Source: Tubiluchus corallicola
Lineage: Eukaryota > Priapulida > Priapulimorpha > Priapulimorphida > Tubiluchidae
DNA length: 64,000 nt
Direction: 5' to 3'
NCBI GenBank assembly: GCA_030141605.1
Contig: JAQGDQ010000086.1
Span: forward strand, 553,418-617,417
Position 1 is the first letter of the stretch, and the number at the start of each line of letters is the position of its first letter. Shown here in pieces: positions 61,501 through 64,000 of the stretch. Below the pieces are notes generated by a model, which made no database searches, was not told the DNA's origin, and was given only the letters and a program-made list of their open reading frames with translations. A program made the position numbers and the translations under genes.

Positions 61501-61916
61501 ACGTCATGTAATGTATATGCTTATACGTCATTCCGTATATGACGGAACAGTAGTGCGGGAGATTTAAAATGAAAACAAACAAAAATTCTTTCATACGACA
61601 TACGTATAAAATTGGTATAAAGTATACAGTATTGCTAAAATTTCTGAAACCTACTCCAGGCACCCCTTTTCTTGTCCTTTAACAATAACAGCAGCATTTC
61701 TGTAAAGTACAGATAAGTCCAAGCACATTCTCAGCAAAGGCAGCGGACAATTATAATTCCACATTATTGTATCCCCCTACACACTTCCCTGCACATAAAA
61801 TAAGTATACATTTTTTATGCAAACCTTGGCCATCTGAGCTTGAACTCCTTGAGCAATAAGAGCCTTTGCTGCTGCACTGGCCTCTTCTGAACAGTCGAAG
61901 TCCACAAAACCATATC
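55410..61916 (-). CDS. RBMS: RBMS/MSSP-type RNA-binding protein, 5' part outside window
   Basis: Binds single-stranded RNA or DNA through two RRMs; relatives regulate mRNA stability and splicing. Minus-strand exons: 61825-61916, 59680-59837, 57852-57913, 57055-57320, 55410-55520, all in phase. The visible protein starts in RRM1 (RNP1 GYGFVDFD), then the linker [18 protein letters not shown]2 with RNP2 LYFANL and RNP1 SRGVGFARL, then [15 protein letters not shown] and a proline/leucine-rich tail. QAQMAK, QDPTNLY and EPLLxKFADG are diagnostic of the RBMS group. The end is either SVSKI and a stop, or splicing at a GTGAGT donor inside GGSVSK. The first exons, including the start of RRM1, must lie to the right. 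Confidence 0.9.
56081..56219. mobile_element. Short MITE with GCGTTCA ends, copy 2
   Basis: Left GCGTTCACACTAAACAAC and right GAAAACTCGCTGGTCTGAAC match the ends of 39,628-39,975. The middle is shortened. Confidence 0.5.
56332..56662. mobile_element. hAT-type MITE with perfect 8-bp target duplication
   Basis: 331 bp with ends CAGTGGCATAT and ATATGCCATTG (inverted, one mismatch), flanked on both sides by CCATTGAA (56324-56331 and 56663-56670). An 8-bp duplication and CAGTGGC ends fit hAT. No transposase. It lies in an RBMS intron. Confidence 0.8.
57055..57320 (-). CDS. RBMS: RBMS exon: end of RRM2 and tail
   Basis: 266 bp: [18 protein letters not shown], then a tail with [20 protein letters not shown] and [10 protein letters not shown] ending [10 protein letters not shown]. 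Phase 0 before GTATGT. Confidence 0.9.
57852..57913 (-). CDS. RBMS: RBMS exon: RRM2, last helix
   Basis: 62 bp: [20 protein letters not shown], the counterpart of MESTEKCEAVIGHFNGKFI in the family. Confidence 0.93.
58072..58415. repeat. Long inverted repeat (about 120-bp arms)
   Basis: GCACTTTGGTTTGGTGTTCT on the left answers AGAACACCACACCAAAGTG on the right, and pairing continues outward through TGTTATGGTGTTGAGTAA against TTACTCAACACTATAACA. The loop is about 100 bp. It lies in the RBMS intron between 57,913 and 59,680. Confidence 0.8.
59680..59837 (-). CDS. RBMS: RBMS exon: RRM2, first part
   Basis: 158 bp: [20 protein letters not shown] then [19 protein letters not shown] and SRGVGFAR. 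Acceptor AAATTTCAG, donor GTAAGA. Confidence 0.95.
59890..60060 (-). repeat. GC-rich dispersed repeat, copy 2 (AT-shifted)
   Basis: The minus strand has AAACGAAAGGTCTCCATCC, GGCCCACCGGCAGGAACAC, GACGAAAAACCTCC and TTTTTTGCAAAAATTGCATA, in the same order as 40,215-40,400. Confidence 0.65.
60655..60860 (+). mobile_element. 5S-derived SINE-like element, copy 4 (decayed)
   Basis: GAATGCTAAGTAATGCAAAT, then TTGATGGGTGACCATC, in 5S box A to box C order and spacing. Confidence 0.45.
61010..61460 (-). mobile_element. Dispersed repeat family C, inverted copy
   Basis: Minus strand: CAAAGTTGTTTTACTTAG, ACTTATGTAACTAGAAATAA, TAGTAAAATGTCGCTGGCTC and CAGTGTTACTGCCGACGCAG, matching 23,400-23,900. A short open frame over it (61,000-61,147) is therefore not an RBMS exon. 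Confidence 0.6.
61825..61916 (-). CDS. RBMS: RBMS exon: end of RRM1
   Basis: 92 bp: [20 protein letters not shown] then [11 protein letters not shown]. Entry phase 1, exit phase 0. The donor GTTTGC is weak. Confidence 0.9.
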
Positions 61917-62286
61917 CTATAGTAATAGCTACAAGTTTAGAACAGTTGTCACTGTAATTTGCTTATATGTTTGCAAGTCAAAGATTACTGTCTCTTGTCT
62001 TCTTTGACATTTCCAAAACCAAGGCCCTGATGCCAGTTGTGGGGACAGTTAATTATTAAATTTTGAATTTTCAATCTAACAAGTAAATAAACGAGTGGCT
62101 AACAAAAGTTAAGCAAAACTGAGTCTAGTTAATAAAATGGATAGGTTGCGTATACATTGCGTATTCTGACTGGGTTTAGCTGCCATACTGCTGTGGCCAC
62201 AACATCTCTAACAGTTTAGTTCAATATCTAAGAATACTGTCCCTGATAATTAGCATACTCTGCAAATAGATCACTGAGTACCATAA

Positions 62287-62955
62287 CTCCTTCACGACCG
62301 CTCCATTCAAAATAGGTCTTACAAGATCTATAACTTTTTTAGTACTGTATGAGCACAGACATAACTAAAATGATTACAAATTAGGTAATGTTTTATTCAG
62401 GAAAGTATCGGCTATCCAGTTTTGTTATTTGTTTGATTATGAGTGATTTAATTAGATAGAATTAAGAAAAGTGCTACCCTCTTCAGGCACTCCGACTTAG
62501 CCTATTGAGAAGCTTGGTCTGGTGTACACTTGCGTGATCGTACACACTAATTTATGAATAACCTGCTAGCTGCAGCCCAAGCCGTACAGTGTTCTGCTGC
62601 TAGTCCATGAAAAACCAGCCGACCAGCCAAGTTCAAAATTAAGGTTGTTTCATCTTTTAACAGGAATTCCACCATAAAAAAGAGTAGACTTGAGGCTAAA
62701 GTGTATCAGAATGTTGTGTCTGGATAGTTGAAATTTTCTGCATTAGCCAATTTTACACAAGTGATACCGTACTTTGTTACAGTGCAAACACTGCAGTTAC
62801 TGAAAGTTTCTCAATTTAATATAGCTTTGCATGAAAATCCATTGTACGAGGAGTAGAAACCTACAAAAATTATCAAATATAACTTAATCGCTGCGTAGTC
62901 AGTGCAGTTTTTGAAACCATGCAAAATTCAGGAAACACTTACGGTCCTGAAAGAG
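62287..62955 (+). mobile_element. piggyBac-type MITE, copy 2
   Basis: 669 bp, CTCCTTCACGAC to GTCCTGAAAGAG, with TTAA at the right and ATAA (mutated) at the left. Collinear with 16,997-17,663, for example TCAAAATAGGTCTTACAAGA and TACTTTGTTACAGTGCAAAC. Confidence 0.75.
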
Positions 62956-62959
62956 TTAA

Positions 62960-63720
62960 GCTTTACATTGAGTAAAACTTGCCACAGAACGCTGAATCCC
63001 AGAGCTTGCAGGGATGGAACGACAACCAATACGATTTTCACAGTTGTGGCATTTTTGAGGTTAAGTTGTGGCAAACGTGAATCTTGATAAGAAATGTGAA
63101 GAGCTCGTCTTCTAATACAGTATATTATTCCCAAAGCCACTCTCACAATTTGGGGGTAGGTTAGAGGTGGCAGTTTGATTGAGGTTTTTATAACGTGCAA
63201 CAAACTTGCTTTGCAATGAGATTACTCGACCGCAGTGGTCATTAGGAGGTTACTTGAATTTTACAGATGGCAAGCGAGACTGCCACTGTGAGGAGCCGCC
63301 GGACATTGGCTAGCAATTTACACGGAAGACGTCCAAATTAGTAAAGGCTACGGTATAAAGTGCTGATACGCATTTTGATGTGGTTGGCGTTGTGGACAGT
63401 TCTAGACTTCTAGTTGAATAGTGCAGTGATCTATTTTAAGTCTGTTATCTCGGCGCTCGTCAAAAGGCGCTTTTCACAATAAAGCATTTAAAATAAATTA
63501 ATTAAAAATTGTGTAATAATAATAACTTTGTTGATACATAACCAACCTAATATTATGCTTATGGTCAATAGTTCAAGTGGGCTGGCAGAATTTTGTATTA
63601 TTTTGCCTTTTCGCCAAGTTTTAACCACAATATAAAATGTTAGTGACTGGAGAATTTCTTAGCAGCATTTCACAGTAGCACGCTTTCTGTCCTTAACATT
63701 TATGTACAGATATAAAACCT
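62960..63720. other. RBMS intron or upstream DNA, nothing recognised
   Basis: No exon matching the start of RRM1 was found on the minus strand. Confidence 0.4.
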
Positions 63721-64000
63721 TAAAGCAAAACCGGACCCAATCTTAAACTGCAGGTCAAAACACTCTACTCTTCAAAATATTGAAAGCAAACATGATACTT
63801 TTTCAAAAATGACTTCCACGTTCGCGCATCTAGTTCTTCGCTGTTACGTGCATTTTGTCATTCGCTAGTTAGACGGGCACTAGCGCCTGCATTTCGGCAA
63901 TGCGTTGCACAAAAACAGGTGTTGTACCTCTCAGTTCAAATGTGTTAGTTTGTGACGAACTGCACAAGTTGGACAGTTCATGCGTGAGCACAGAGGTAAA
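63721..64000 (+). mobile_element. Dispersed repeat family B, copy 4, cut by window end
   Basis: Starts AAAGCAAAACCGGACCCAAT and continues in family order to GTTCATGCGTGAGCACAGAG at the edge. Confidence 0.75.

Overview
The window is nuclear DNA from an invertebrate animal. It is AT-rich, its genes are split by GT-AG introns, it has long microsatellites, and many short dispersed elements fill introns and spacers. Nothing bacterial or organellar was seen. The species cannot be named from the sequence; the divergent striated-type myosin and AQP8-like aquaporin would fit an early-branching animal such as a sponge, but that is inference.

Region 1 (1-27,600, minus strand) is a conventional class II myosin heavy chain gene of the striated-muscle type. 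Eighteen coding exons join in frame into 1,652 codons: SH3-like N-terminus, complete motor (P-loop, switch I, switch II, two reactive cysteines), lever arm and most of the coiled-coil rod. A probable 5' UTR exon lies near 27,480-27,600. About 290 C-terminal residues lie beyond the left edge. The introns hold microsatellites, a piggyBac-type MITE, other MITEs and SINE-like copies.

Region 2 (27,900-44,300) is gene-poor and repeat-rich. It holds a two-exon, 87-residue arginine-rich protamine-like gene (34,590-35,006, minus) that is easily missed because its first coding exon is 7 nt, and a decayed relative of it at 30,543-32,937. Around these are fragments of non-LTR retrotransposons, a PIF/Harbinger remnant, a GC-rich repeat, a giant tetranucleotide fold-back (41,050-41,875) and a higher-order minisatellite (42,698-42,957).

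Region 3 (44,390-52,420, plus strand) carries a secreted 699-residue protein of unknown family in one uninterrupted coding exon, then a six-exon AQP8-like aquaporin of 283 residues with a TATA box. A 60-bp minisatellite carrying several poly(A) signals follows the aquaporin.

Region 4 (53,300-64,000, minus strand) is the 3' part of an RBMS/MSSP-type RNA-binding protein gene: end of RRM1, all of RRM2 and a C-terminal tail. Its 5' exons lie beyond the right edge. Its introns hold a hAT-type MITE with a perfect 8-bp target duplication, a long hairpin, and further copies of the families seen in regions 1 and 2.

The genes form no operon or shared pathway. The myosin, the protamine-like gene and the RBMS gene are on the minus strand; the secreted protein and the aquaporin are on the plus strand, and the aquaporin converges on the RBMS gene.
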